31,910 nucleotides of DNA from Rhodocyclaceae bacterium UBA2250 (GCA_002347285.1 DDXW01000002.1:99062-130971), one strand, 5' to 3'. Numbered from the stretch's first letter, positions 17,168-27,066 are shown. Numbers and translations are program-made. The notes: generated by a model not told the origin, from the letters alone.

Positions 17168-17252
17168 TGGTTACATTGAATTACTTGGTTCACTCTAGTA
17201 ACCTTTGGCTCGTTCCACAAGAAGGCACTCGTCCCACCCATGGTTACATTGA
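17168..17252. repeat. Direct repeat TGGTTACATTGA, two copies
   Basis: The 12-mer TGGTTACATTGA occurs exactly at 17168-17179 and 17241-17252, 73 bases apart (about seven helical turns), both in the ygiD/hxlR intergenic region. The second copy runs into the ribosome site of the HxlR gene. The spacing suits two regulator dimers on the same helix face. Confidence 0.7.
17169..17203. promoter_or_regulatory. Candidate HxlR operator in ygiD/hxlR divergent region
   Basis: Two nested inverted repeats are seen. GGTTAC (17169-17174) pairs with GTAACC (17198-17203), and TTACT (17181-17185) pairs with AGTAA (17197-17201). A second GGTTAC sits at 17242-17247. DUF24/HxlR regulators commonly bind TTACT/AGTAA-like palindromes. 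A possible promoter for the regulator (TTGAAT at 17176-17181, 17-base gap, TAACCT) runs through the same bases, so binding would block transcription. Confidence 0.5.
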
Positions 17253-17262
17253 GGGAACCATC

Positions 17263-17700
17263 GTGAATCCGCAAGACAACCGCGCAGGACACCTCCATCA
17301 AATACCTCTGCCGTCCCTGCCGCCGAATGGCCACGGGGCCTGTCCGGTGCGCGACGTGCTCGACCGTCTCGGCGACAAGTGGTCGACCCTGATCCTGGTG
17401 ACCCTGGCCCATGGTCCGCAGCGCTTCAATGCCCTGGCCCGCTCGGTGCCCGACATCTCGCGCCGGATGCTGACCGAGACCCTGCGCCAGCTCGAGCGCG
17501 ACGGTCTGGTCTGGCGCGAGGTCGCCCCTTCGACCCCGCCCGCCGTGGCCTACGGCCTGACGGCGCTGGGTACGTCGCTAATGCCGCCGCTCGCCGCCCT
17601 CATCGACTGGGCCGAACGCCACCAGCCGGCGATCGCCGCAGCCCGTGATCGATTCGACACCGGGCGGGTGGCTCCAGAGGAGGAAAGCCGACCCGCTTGA
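17263..17700 (+). CDS. HxlR-family (DUF24) winged-helix regulator
   Basis: A 145-residue regulator with a winged helix-turn-helix: CPVRDVLDRLGDKWSTLILVTLAHGPQRFNALARSVPDISRRMLTETLRQLERDGLV (residues about 27-80) is the hallmark HxlR block. Cys27 at the N-terminal edge matches the redox-sensing Cys of YodB/QorR-type members that respond to quinones and aldehydes. The start is taken as GTG at 17263 because GAGGG lies about 7 bases upstream and no ATG fits; extending upstream would run into the operator region and ygiD. It probably represses the divergent ygiD-gstA-wrbA series and itself. It converges with the EmrB-like gene, with a GC hairpin between them. Confidence 0.88.
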   Translation: MNPQDNRAGHLHQIPLPSLPPNGHGACPVRDVLDRLGDKWSTLILVTLAHGPQRFNALARSVPDISRRMLTETLRQLERDGLVWREVAPSTPPAVAYGLTALGTSLMPPLAALIDWAERHQPAIAAARDRFDTGRVAPEEESRPA

Positions 17701-17742
17701 AAACGGGCGAATACACGGCTTGGGCGGGCAGACAGTGTCGCA

Positions 17743-17760
17743 CCGCGCGCTGACGCGCGG
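17743..17760. terminator. GC hairpin between convergent hxlR and emrB-like genes
   Basis: CCGCGCG pairs perfectly with CGCGCGG around a CTGA loop (7-bp stem) in the 64-base gap between two converging genes. Neither strand has a U-tract, so it would be at best a weak or factor-assisted bidirectional terminator. Confidence 0.4.
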
Positions 17761-17764
17761 CGCG

Positions 17765-19288
17765 TCATTCCTGGATCTGCGGTGGCGGCATGTGCTGCGG
17801 AGCTCGCAGCAGCGCGATCAGCGGGATGGCGATGAGGGTGATCCACATCATCAGCCGGAAATCCTGCAAATACGCCAGGGTGGCAGCCTGGCGGGTCACT
17901 TCGCCGTTGAGGGCGAGCAGCCCCTGGGGCGTGCTCAGATCGTAGGTGCCGCTTTCCACCGCCTGCCTGAGCGCCAGGCTGAACGGGTTGAGGTAATCGA
18001 CGAAGGCGGCGTGGTTGATCTGCGTCCTTTGCGCGAGATAGGTGATGACCACCGAGATGCCGATGCTGCTGCCGATGTTACGCATCAGGCTGAACAGGGC
18101 CGTGCCCTCGTTGCGGTAGCGCGGCGCGAGGGTGGCGAAGGTGATGGTGGACAGCGGCACGAAGATGAAGCCAAGCCCCACCCCCTGGGTGATGCCGGTG
18201 CGCACGATATCCCAGCCCGTGATGTCGGTGGTGAAGCGGGTCATTTCCCACAGCGAGAGGCTGGTCAGCAACAGGCCCAGCAGGATCATGTAACGCGCGT
18301 CCACGCGGCCCGACAGCCGGCCCACCGTGATCATGGCGATCATGGTGCCCAGCCCGCGCGGCGCCAGCAGCAGGCCCACGTCGATCACCGGGTAGCCCAT
18401 CAGGTGCTGCATGAAGGGCGGCAGCAGCGCCATGGTGGCGAGCAGGATGATGCCGACGAGGAAGATGAACAGCAGGCCGACGCTGAAATTGCGGTCGCGG
18501 AACAGCCCCGGCTCGATGAAGGGGTGCTCGTGGGTGAACATGTGGGCGAGGAAGAGGTAGAAGGCCAGCCCGGCGAGCACGGCCTCGATCACGATCTCGG
18601 GGCTGGCGAACCAGTCCAGTGACTCGCCCCGGTCCAGCATCATCTGCAGCGCCCCGATGGCGAGGCTCAGGAAGGCGAAGCCGAGCAGGTCGAAGCGGCG
18701 TGTGCCGTCGACGGGGGTCTCCTGCACATAGGCGGCGATGCCGAACCAGGCCAGCAGCCCGAACGGCAGGTTGATGTAGAACACCCAGCGCCAGTTGTAG
18801 TACTCGGTCAGCCAGCCGCCCAGCATCGGACCGAGGATCGGACCCACCATCACACCCACGCCCCACAGGGCCATGGCCGCGCCGTGGCGCTCGCGCGGGT
18901 AGCTGTCCAGCAGTACCGACTGGGACAACGGCACCAGGCTCGCGCCGAACACCCCCTGGAGCAGGCGGAACAGCACGATCTGGTCCAGGCTCTGGGCGGC
19001 ACCGCAAAGCATGGAGACCGCCGTGAAACCCACCACCGACCAGATGAAGAGGCGCTTGCGGCCGAAGCGGGCGGAGAGAAAGCCGGTGAGCGGCATGAAG
19101 ATGGCCGCCGCCACGATGTAGGAGGTGAGCACCCAGGAAATCTGGTCCTGGGTGGCGCCCATAGAGCCCTGCATGTGCGGCAGGGCAACGTTGGCGATGG
19201 TGGTGTCCAGGGCCTGGATGATGGTCGCCAGCATCACCGAGACGGTGACGAAGCCACGGTGGGGCGTCTGCCCGGTGCCTGCGCTCAT
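17765..19288 (-). CDS. DHA2-family MFS drug exporter (EmrB-like)
   Basis: A 507-residue permease with about 14 predicted membrane helices, as in EmrB (512 residues). The first helices hold the LDTTIANVALPHMQGSM block typical of DHA2 drug:H+ antiporters, with its membrane Asp; GFLSARFGRKRLF is MFS motif A, and GPILGPMLGGWL is motif C, found in exporters. With its HlyD partner it should push drugs or toxic organic compounds across both membranes. The start follows the adaptor stop by one base with no good ribosome site of its own, so translation is probably coupled. No TolC-like gene is adjacent, so the outer-membrane channel must come from elsewhere. The substrate cannot be read from the sequence. 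Confidence 0.93.
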   Translation of the reverse strand: MSAGTGQTPHRGFVTVSVMLATIIQALDTTIANVALPHMQGSMGATQDQISWVLTSYIVAAAIFMPLTGFLSARFGRKRLFIWSVVGFTAVSMLCGAAQSLDQIVLFRLLQGVFGASLVPLSQSVLLDSYPRERHGAAMALWGVGVMVGPILGPMLGGWLTEYYNWRWVFYINLPFGLLAWFGIAAYVQETPVDGTRRFDLLGFAFLSLAIGALQMMLDRGESLDWFASPEIVIEAVLAGLAFYLFLAHMFTHEHPFIEPGLFRDRNFSVGLLFIFLVGIILLATMALLPPFMQHLMGYPVIDVGLLLAPRGLGTMIAMITVGRLSGRVDARYMILLGLLLTSLSLWEMTRFTTDITGWDIVRTGITQGVGLGFIFVPLSTITFATLAPRYRNEGTALFSLMRNIGSSIGISVVITYLAQRTQINHAAFVDYLNPFSLALRQAVESGTYDLSTPQGLLALNGEVTRQAATLAYLQDFRLMMWITLIAIPLIALLRAPQHMPPPQIQE

Positions 19289-19289
19289 G

Positions 19290-20375
19290 TCAGAGCGACA
19301 GGCCGAACAGGCGGCGGCCCGTGTCGATCTCCACCGTGGTGCTCAGCCCTGCGCGCAGCGGCGGCAGGCCCTGCCTCGCCTCCAGCCGGATGCGCACCGG
19401 CAGGCGCTGGGTAATCTTCACCCAGTTGCCGGTGGCGTTCTGCGCCGGGATCACGGAGAACTCGGCGCCGGTGGCCGGGCTCAGGCTTTCCACCACGCCC
19501 CGCCAGGCGACGTTCGGGTAGGTGTCGACATGGATGGCCACCGGCTGACCGGGATGCACGTAGGTGAGGTCGGTCTCCGTGAAGTTGGCCTCGACCCACG
19601 GCTCGCCGCTCACCACCAGCGCCATGGCGGTGCTGCCCGCCGCCACGTACTGGCCCGGCTTGGGCGGCTTGCCAACGGTGCCGGGCAGCGAGGCCCGCAC
19701 CTCGGTGCGGGCCAGATCGAGCCTGGCCTGTTCCAGTTCCGCCAGGGCCGAAAGATAGGCCGGATGGCGTTCGACCGGGGCATCGACACCCCCGCCCAGG
19801 CTCGCGGCGATGCGTTTCAGATCCTGGTCCAGAGCCGTGATCTGCTGGGCAGCGAGGTCGGCCCCCTGCACGGCCTCATCGAGCCTGGCGGCGGAGATGA
19901 AGTTTTTCGCCGCCAGATCAGCCTGGCGCCGCTGTTCCCGGGCGGCGAAGGCGAGCCGGGTCCGGGCGATGGCGATTTCGGCCTGCTTTTCCCGGTAACT
20001 CGCCCTGAGCGCCGACAGATCGGTGCGCACTTGGGCCAGTCTCGCCTCGGCCTTCGCCAACGCCACACGAAAAGGCGCCGCGTCCAGCCGGAAAAGGAGT
20101 TGCCCGGCCTTGACCGTCTGGTTCTCCGCTACCGCCACTTCGAGGACAGTGCCCGAAACTTCTGCGCTGACCGGCACCTTGTCCGCCTTGACGTAGGCAT
20201 TGTCGGTCTCGACGAAACGGCCGCCTGCGCCGGCCTTCAGATACACGGCCACCCCGGCCACGGCCACGAGCAGCGGGACAACGATCAGCAGTAGCACGCG
20301 CCTGCGCTGCCGGCCGTATGGGCGCGCAGCCGGTTCGCCGGAAAGGGGCGTCTGGCCCGGTGGGGCTGAATTCAT
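19290..20375 (-). CDS. HlyD/EmrA-family membrane fusion protein
   Basis: A 361-residue periplasmic adaptor anchored by one N-terminal membrane helix (VLLLIVVPLLVAVAGVAVYL, about residues 27-46). After it come ETDNAYVKADKVPVSAEVSGTV (the EmrA-type barrel/lipoyl start), a coiled-coil hairpin rich in Ala, Arg and Glu (about residues 100-195), a second lipoyl half and a beta-barrel ending with GNWVKITQRLPVRI, which is typical of EmrA. It links the EmrB-like permease to an outer-membrane factor. I chose the ATG at 20375; a TTG at 20390 is in frame but would sit directly on a T-tract. The leader is unusual: an intrinsic terminator hairpin ends only ~14 bases before the start codon. Confidence 0.92.
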   Translation of the reverse strand: MNSAPPGQTPLSGEPAARPYGRQRRRVLLLIVVPLLVAVAGVAVYLKAGAGGRFVETDNAYVKADKVPVSAEVSGTVLEVAVAENQTVKAGQLLFRLDAAPFRVALAKAEARLAQVRTDLSALRASYREKQAEIAIARTRLAFAAREQRRQADLAAKNFISAARLDEAVQGADLAAQQITALDQDLKRIAASLGGGVDAPVERHPAYLSALAELEQARLDLARTEVRASLPGTVGKPPKPGQYVAAGSTAMALVVSGEPWVEANFTETDLTYVHPGQPVAIHVDTYPNVAWRGVVESLSPATGAEFSVIPAQNATGNWVKITQRLPVRIRLEARQGLPPLRAGLSTTVEIDTGRRLFGLSL

Positions 20376-20388
20376 GACAGATCTGCTC

Positions 20389-20417
20389 AAAAAAATCGCC
20401 CGGCTTCGACGCCGGGC
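20389..20417 (-). terminator. Intrinsic terminator in the emrA leader / after usp
   Basis: On the minus strand, GCCCGGC (20417-20411), a 6-base loop and GCCGGGC (20404-20398) form a perfect 7-bp stem. GA and seven consecutive T (20395-20389) follow. This is a textbook Rho-independent terminator for the upstream usp gene, but its T-tract ends 14 bases before the emrA-like ATG, which leaves no room for a promoter between them. Confidence 0.8.
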
Positions 20418-20419
20418 AA

Positions 20420-20448
20420 GCCTGCCGCGCTTCCTGGGCGCGGCAGGC
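20420..20448. other. Perfect 11-bp hairpin upstream of the terminator
   Basis: GCCTGCCGCGC (20420-20430) pairs perfectly with GCGCGGCAGGC (20438-20448) around a 7-base loop. It lies two bases from the terminator hairpin, so tandem stem-loops occupy the usp-emrA gap. It could be an RNA 3'-end stabiliser, part of an attenuator, or a second terminator stem without a T-tract. Confidence 0.7.
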
Positions 20449-20517
20449 TATCGATATCGCTGCCTCATCCAGCCCGCGAAGACATCGCCGCCTCGCGCGG
20501 GGGCCGGCCTCGGTACG

Positions 20518-21000
20518 CTACGGGGCGTGGGGTGAGCCGGCGTTCCCTGCGTCCGCGCCTTGGTCTCCCGGCGTGGCCAGGGCCACCAGCAGGCTGCATG
20601 GCGCATGGGCGAGCAGCGAGGCGCCCGTGGACCCGCTCCACCAGCGGGCCAGCGCCCCCTGTTCGCGATGGCCGACCACGATCAGGTCCACGCCCATCTC
20701 CCGCGCCAGACGGCCGATCTCCTCCGCCGGATGGCCCTGGCGCAGGCAGGCCTGTACCGGCAGGCCTGCCTGGCGCAAATCCCGCGCGCCCTCGTCGAGC
20801 ACGCGCTCCATCTCCTCATGCTCGCGCGCCGGCAGGTCCGATGGCGTCACCGCCTCCGCCAGGGCCACCCCGGGTTCGTGGGCGACGATCGCCAGCAGGA
20901 TCACCTCCGCCCGGCACAGGCGCGCCAGATCGGCGCCTTGGCGCAAGGCCTCGTGGCCGGCGCGGGAGCCGTCATAGGCTAGCAGGATTCTTCGGTACAT
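20518..21000 (-). CDS. Universal stress protein (UspA family)
   Basis: A single-domain, 160-residue Usp. It begins MYRRILLAYDGSRAGHEALRQGADLA, the usual first strand and helix with the ATP-contacting Asp, and has HPAEEIGRLAREMGVDLIVVGH near the middle. The ATP-binding loop normally reads G-x2-G-x9-G-S/T; here it is GHREQGALARWWSGST, with the second Gly replaced by Glu. ATP binding may therefore be weakened, though the rest of the loop is intact. Usp proteins act in the cytosol during starvation and respiratory or chemical stress. The ATG at 21000 was chosen because upstream sequence belongs to the divergent regulatory region; the ribosome site is weak. It is divergent from marR and followed by tandem hairpins. 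Confidence 0.9.
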   Translation of the reverse strand: MYRRILLAYDGSRAGHEALRQGADLARLCRAEVILLAIVAHEPGVALAEAVTPSDLPAREHEEMERVLDEGARDLRQAGLPVQACLRQGHPAEEIGRLAREMGVDLIVVGHREQGALARWWSGSTGASLLAHAPCSLLVALATPGDQGADAGNAGSPHAP

Positions 21001-21056
21001 GGTTGCGCCCCTTGCGCGTATATCGGGGAAATCACAAATAGATAGCAATGCATTAA

Positions 21057-21068
21057 TTAGCTCGCTAT
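21057..21068. promoter_or_regulatory. SlyA/MarR-like operator in usp/marR region
   Basis: TTAGCTCGCTAT is a near-palindrome (TAGC/GCTA, 2-base centre) that matches the SlyA consensus TTAGCAAGCTAA at 9 of 12 positions. A second half-site-like ATAGCAATGCAT lies 15 bases to the left. A good -10 match for marR (TATGAT, 21066-21071) overlaps the right edge, as expected for an autorepressor. Confidence 0.5.
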
Positions 21069-21108
21069 GATAATGGCCATCCACAAACTTGGCAACGGCA
21101 TCGTCATC

Positions 21109-21591
21109 ATGAGCAGACGGAAAATGCATGAAGCGTTCGGCATCCACCTTGGCCAGGTCGCCCGGCTGTGGCGCGCCGAAATCGATCGCCGGCTGTCGCC
21201 CCACGGGCTGACCGAGGCGCAGTGGCTGACCCTGCTCCACCTGTCCCGCCTCGCCGGGCCGGCCACCCAGAAACGGCTGGCTGCGGCCGCCGGGGTCCAG
21301 GAACCGACCATGGCGCGCATGCTCGATCGGCTGGAGGCCGATGGCCTCGTCACGCGCAGCCCGATCGAGGGCGACCGCCGGTCGAAATCGGTATGCCTGA
21401 CCGCGAAGGCCGCGCCCGGCCTCGATCGCATCCGGAAGGTCACCGAGGCGCTGCGCGAGGAGTTGCTGGCCGACATCGAGGATGCCGACATCGATACCTG
21501 CCTGCGGGTGCTCGGGCGGCTTGCGGACAAGCTGCACGGCGCCACGCCAGGCGATCGCCGCGCTGAAAAGAACGGAAAGAAGACAGCATGA
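21109..21591 (+). CDS. MarR-family transcriptional regulator
   Basis: A regulator of about 160 residues with a winged helix-turn-helix: LTEAQWLTLLHLSRLAGPATQKRLAAAAGVQEPTMARMLDRLEADGLVTRSPIEGDRRSKSVCLT holds the recognition helix (PTMARMLDRL) and the wing (EGDRRSK). MarR proteins are dimeric repressors released by aromatic or drug-like ligands. Several starts are possible (21067, 21073, 21109, 21124). I prefer 21109 because the two upstream ATGs lie in the operator and -10 region and would precede the transcript; no strong ribosome site distinguishes the rest. The stop overlaps the next adaptor gene (ATGA), so it should be co-transcribed with, and control, the pump it precedes. Confidence 0.88.
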   Translation: MSRRKMHEAFGIHLGQVARLWRAEIDRRLSPHGLTEAQWLTLLHLSRLAGPATQKRLAAAAGVQEPTMARMLDRLEADGLVTRSPIEGDRRSKSVCLTAKAAPGLDRIRKVTEALREELLADIEDADIDTCLRVLGRLADKLHGATPGDRRAEKNGKKTA

Positions 21592-22703
21592 GCGAAGCCG
21601 TTTCCCCGGCGCGGGCGCGATGGCCCGTCCCCCGTTCCCCGCGCCTGTATGCCGGCGTGCTCGCCGGGGTGGCCGCACTGCTCGCGGCGGGATGGTGGAT
21701 TTACCATCAAGTCAGTCATGTCCAGGTCGACGACGCGCGGGTGGCCAACGACATGGTCTCGATCAGCAGCCGTGTCGCCGGCTGGGCGACGCAGGTCCGG
21801 GTCATCGACGGGGATTCGGTCGCCAAGGGAAGCCTGCTGGTCGCGATCGACGAGCGCGACAGTCGCCTGCACATCCAGGAACTCGAAGCCAGGCTGGCCG
21901 GCATTCCGGCTCGACGCGAGGAGTTGCAGGCCCAGATCCGGATGATCGACCGGCGCACCGAGAGCGCCATCCGCGCGCAGAAAGCCGCCGTCCAGGCCGC
22001 CGCCGCCGACCGTGTCGCCGCCGAGACACGGGAAAATCTCGCCAGAACCGAAAACCGACGCGCCGAGGAACTCGCCCCGATCGGGGCGATGGACCGTGCG
22101 CAACTGGACCAGAGCCGCGCCGCGCTGGAGACGTCCCGACAGGAAGCCCGCCGCGCCAGCGCCAACCTGGACAACGCGCGGGCCGCCGTCGCCCAGGCCC
22201 AGGCCGAGCGTGAGCAGCTTGCCGTCCTCAAGCGTCAGCTGGCCGAGCTGGAGCCGCAGGAAGCCGAGCTGGACGCGCAGCTCGAACGCGCCCGGCTCGA
22301 CCTGTTGGACCGCGCCATCGTCATGCCGTTCGACGGCGTGGTCGACAAGGTCTTCGTCGACGCCGGCGAGTACGTGTCCCCGGGACAGCGGCTGCTGCTC
22401 GTGCACGACCCCGCCCGGGTGCGCGTCGAGGCCAACGTCAAGGAGACCGACATCCGCTTCTTCCGTCCGGGCAAGAAGGTCGGCATCACCGTCGACGCCC
22501 TGCCGGGGCAGACTTTCGAGGGCAGCGTCGAGCGCGTGGGCAACGCCGCCACCAGCGAATTCGCCCTGCTGCCCAACCCGAACCCCAGCGGCAACTTCAC
22601 CAAGATCACCCAGCGCCTGCCGGTGCGCATCGCCGTGAGGCAGCGCGACGGCCTGCTCAAGCCTGGCATGATGGTGGAAGTGGAGGCGCGCGCCGGTGAC
22701 TGA
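21588..22703 (+). CDS. HlyD-family membrane fusion protein of second efflux pump
   Basis: A 371-residue adaptor with one N-terminal membrane helix (LYAGVLAGVAALLAAGWWIY, about residues 20-39). The VDDARVANDMVSISSRVAGWATQVRV lipoyl half follows, then a long coiled coil (about residues 85-245, rich in Arg, Glu, Ala and Gln), FDGVVDKVFVDAGEYVSPGQRLLLV (second lipoyl half), and a barrel ending GNFTKITQRLPVRIAV. The coiled coil is longer than in the EmrA-like protein encoded nearby, so the two adaptors are not recent copies. It begins inside the marR stop codon (ATGA) and overlaps the permease gene by 8 bases, giving a compact marR-adaptor-permease operon. Role: periplasmic link between permease and an outer-membrane channel. 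Confidence 0.92.
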   Translation: MSEAVSPARARWPVPRSPRLYAGVLAGVAALLAAGWWIYHQVSHVQVDDARVANDMVSISSRVAGWATQVRVIDGDSVAKGSLLVAIDERDSRLHIQELEARLAGIPARREELQAQIRMIDRRTESAIRAQKAAVQAAAADRVAAETRENLARTENRRAEELAPIGAMDRAQLDQSRAALETSRQEARRASANLDNARAAVAQAQAEREQLAVLKRQLAELEPQEAELDAQLERARLDLLDRAIVMPFDGVVDKVFVDAGEYVSPGQRLLLVHDPARVRVEANVKETDIRFFRPGKKVGITVDALPGQTFEGSVERVGNAATSEFALLPNPNPSGNFTKITQRLPVRIAVRQRDGLLKPGMMVEVEARAGD

Positions 22704-24273
22704 CGCGCCCCGGGCCGACGGCATCGAGGGCCTGTTCGCCCGCTATGGTCCCGCCTACCGCTGGCTCGCCACCGCCACGGTGATGACGGGCACCATCGCC
22801 ACCGTGCTGAGCGCCACCATCGTCAACGTGGGGCTGCCGGACATCATGGGCGCGTTCGGCATGGGCCAGGACCAGGCGCAGCTCCTGTCCACCGGCTTTC
22901 TCGCCGCGATGACCGGCACCATGCTGTTGAACGCCTGGATGGTCGACACCTTCGGCCAGCGCACCACCTTCATGCTGGCGGTGGCCGTCTTCGTCGCGGC
23001 CTCGGTGATGGGCGGCCTCGCCCCGACCGAAGGCGTGCTGATCCTGGCCCGCATCCTGCAGGGGGCGGCCGCCGGCATCCTCCAGCCCCTGGCCATGCTG
23101 ACGATCTTCCAGGTCTTTCCGCCCGAGCGGCGCGGCTCGGCCATGGGCATCTACGGCATCGGCGTGGTGCTCGCCCCCGCCCTGGGGCCGACCATCGGCG
23201 GGCTCATGGTCGACAACTTCAGCTGGCGCTACGTCTTCTTCATGGCCGTGCCGTTCTGCGTCCTCGGCCTGTTCGCGGCCGCGCTGTTCCTGCCCGGACG
23301 CGCCGCGTCGGGGCCGCCGCGCCGTTTCGACTGGATCGGCTTCGCCTTGATGTCGGTCTTTCTCGTCAGCCTGCTCAACGGCCTGTCCAACGGCCAGCGC
23401 CACGGCTGGCTGTCCGACACCATCCTGGCCGACTTCGCCGTCGCCTTCGCGGCCGGCACGGGGTTTCTCGCCTGGGAGCTGCACACCGCGATGCCCATGC
23501 TCAACCTCAAGCTGTTCTCGATCCGCGTCTACGCCGGCGCGGCCATCGTCGCCTTCATCTTCGGCGCCGGCATCTACGGCTCCACCTACCTCGTTCCCCT
23601 GTTCGTCCAGACCATCCAGGGCTACACGCCCACGCGTTCCGGCCTGCTCCTGATGCCGGCCGGCCTGGTCCTCGGCCTGGTCTTTCCCATCGCCGGCCGG
23701 CTCACCGACCGCACGCCCGCCCATGCCACCGTCATGTTCGGTCTGGCCGTCTTCGCCCTGTCGTCCTATCTGATGGCGGCGGCCGACACCAACACGCCCT
23801 TCTGGGTGTTCGCCGGGTGGATCGTGCTCGGCCGCATCGGCCTCGGCTTCATCATGCCCAGCCTGAACGCCGGCGCGCTGAGCGCGCTGCCGCCGCACTG
23901 GCTCGGCCAGGGCTCGGGCGCGATCAATTTCGTGCGCCAGCTGGGCGGCGCCTTCGGCGTGAACCTGCTCGCCATCCTCGTCGAACGGCGCTCCCAACTC
24001 TACGACCAGTCGTTCACCGCCGCACAGGACGCCGCCAACGGCGCCACGGCCGAGCTGCTGCGCGACCTCGCCGGACTGTACGCCCAGGCCGGCGTGCCGG
24101 AGTCGATCCGGCAGGCCGGCGCCTTCGACTACCTCGGCCGGATGATCGCCGCCCAGGGCAGCATGATGGGCTTCCGGGACGGTTTCCTGGTGGTCGCCGC
24201 GATGTTCCTGTTCGCCCTGCTGCCGGCCTGGCTGATGCGGCGGGGGCACGGGGCGCCGCCGTCGGCCGGCTAG
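22696..24273 (+). CDS. DHA2-family MFS drug exporter of second efflux pump
   Basis: A 525-residue permease with about 14 predicted helices. ATVLSATIVNVGLPDIMGAFG is the first-helix block, here with Ser in place of the usual membrane Asp of LDTTIVNVA, and APALGPTIGGLMVDNFSWRYVFF is the exporter motif C followed by the conserved SWRY/F loop. It is driven by the proton gradient and expels toxic organics together with the preceding HlyD protein. The start is GTG at 22696, inside the adaptor gene, with GGAGG 9 bases upstream. The change of the first-helix Asp distinguishes it from the EmrB-like protein encoded at 17765-19288 and may alter proton coupling or substrate charge preference. Convergent with the P-type ATPase; no clear terminator in the 35-base gap. 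Confidence 0.92.
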   Translation: MTDAPRADGIEGLFARYGPAYRWLATATVMTGTIATVLSATIVNVGLPDIMGAFGMGQDQAQLLSTGFLAAMTGTMLLNAWMVDTFGQRTTFMLAVAVFVAASVMGGLAPTEGVLILARILQGAAAGILQPLAMLTIFQVFPPERRGSAMGIYGIGVVLAPALGPTIGGLMVDNFSWRYVFFMAVPFCVLGLFAAALFLPGRAASGPPRRFDWIGFALMSVFLVSLLNGLSNGQRHGWLSDTILADFAVAFAAGTGFLAWELHTAMPMLNLKLFSIRVYAGAAIVAFIFGAGIYGSTYLVPLFVQTIQGYTPTRSGLLLMPAGLVLGLVFPIAGRLTDRTPAHATVMFGLAVFALSSYLMAAADTNTPFWVFAGWIVLGRIGLGFIMPSLNAGALSALPPHWLGQGSGAINFVRQLGGAFGVNLLAILVERRSQLYDQSFTAAQDAANGATAELLRDLAGLYAQAGVPESIRQAGAFDYLGRMIAAQGSMMGFRDGFLVVAAMFLFALLPAWLMRRGHGAPPSAG

Positions 24274-24308
24274 CCGAATCGCCCGCGAGGACAGGCCGCA
24301 GCGACGGC

Positions 24309-26870
<2,562 letters not shown>

Positions 26871-26928
26871 GCGTCGTGCCCTTCAGTAGGAGGGGGTCAT
26901 GAGCCAGGGGCCAAAATCGTGGGACCGG

Positions 26929-27045
26929 TCAGTCATACTTGTATGTGAACGTCAACGAGCCATAGCGGACACCCTTTTCCTGCGTCTCGAAACGTTTGCT
27001 TTCCAGGTTCCAGCCGAAAAGGCGCCTTGACCAATCCGGGTCCTG
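26929..27045 (-). pseudogene. 3' remnant of an outer-membrane beta-barrel gene
   Basis: In the 196-base gap between the ATPase and the ABC permease, one minus-strand frame reads about 38 codons after a stop: QDPDWSRRLFGWNLESKRF then ETQEKGVRYGSLTFTYKYD and a stop. Alternating hydrophobic/polar residues and an aromatic-rich last strand (SLTFTYKYD) are typical of the final strand of an outer-membrane barrel. No start codon or signal peptide precedes it, so it is a leftover 3' end. Which barrel family it came from I cannot say. Confidence 0.4.
26934..26945. repeat. 12-bp palindrome CATACTTGTATG
   Basis: CATAC and GTATG are inverted around TT, about 65 bases upstream of the P-type ATPase start. 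It also encodes the last codons of the barrel remnant. It could serve as an operator for the ATPase gene, but a chance palindrome in old coding sequence is as likely. Confidence 0.3.
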
Positions 27046-27066
27046 TCAGCATTCCCGTTCCCCGCG

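Noticed and set aside
20376..20390. TTG at 20390 as the emrA-like start
   Set aside because: It sits immediately after the terminator T-tract with no ribosome site; the ATG at 20375 is more plausible.
21067..21108. ATG at 21067 as the MarR start
   Set aside because: It lies within the -10/operator region; the added 14 residues do not resemble the family N-terminus.
24274..24308. Terminator between the convergent MFS and ATPase genes
   Set aside because: Only a short GGCTAGCC palindrome at the MFS stop; no stem with T-tract on either strand.
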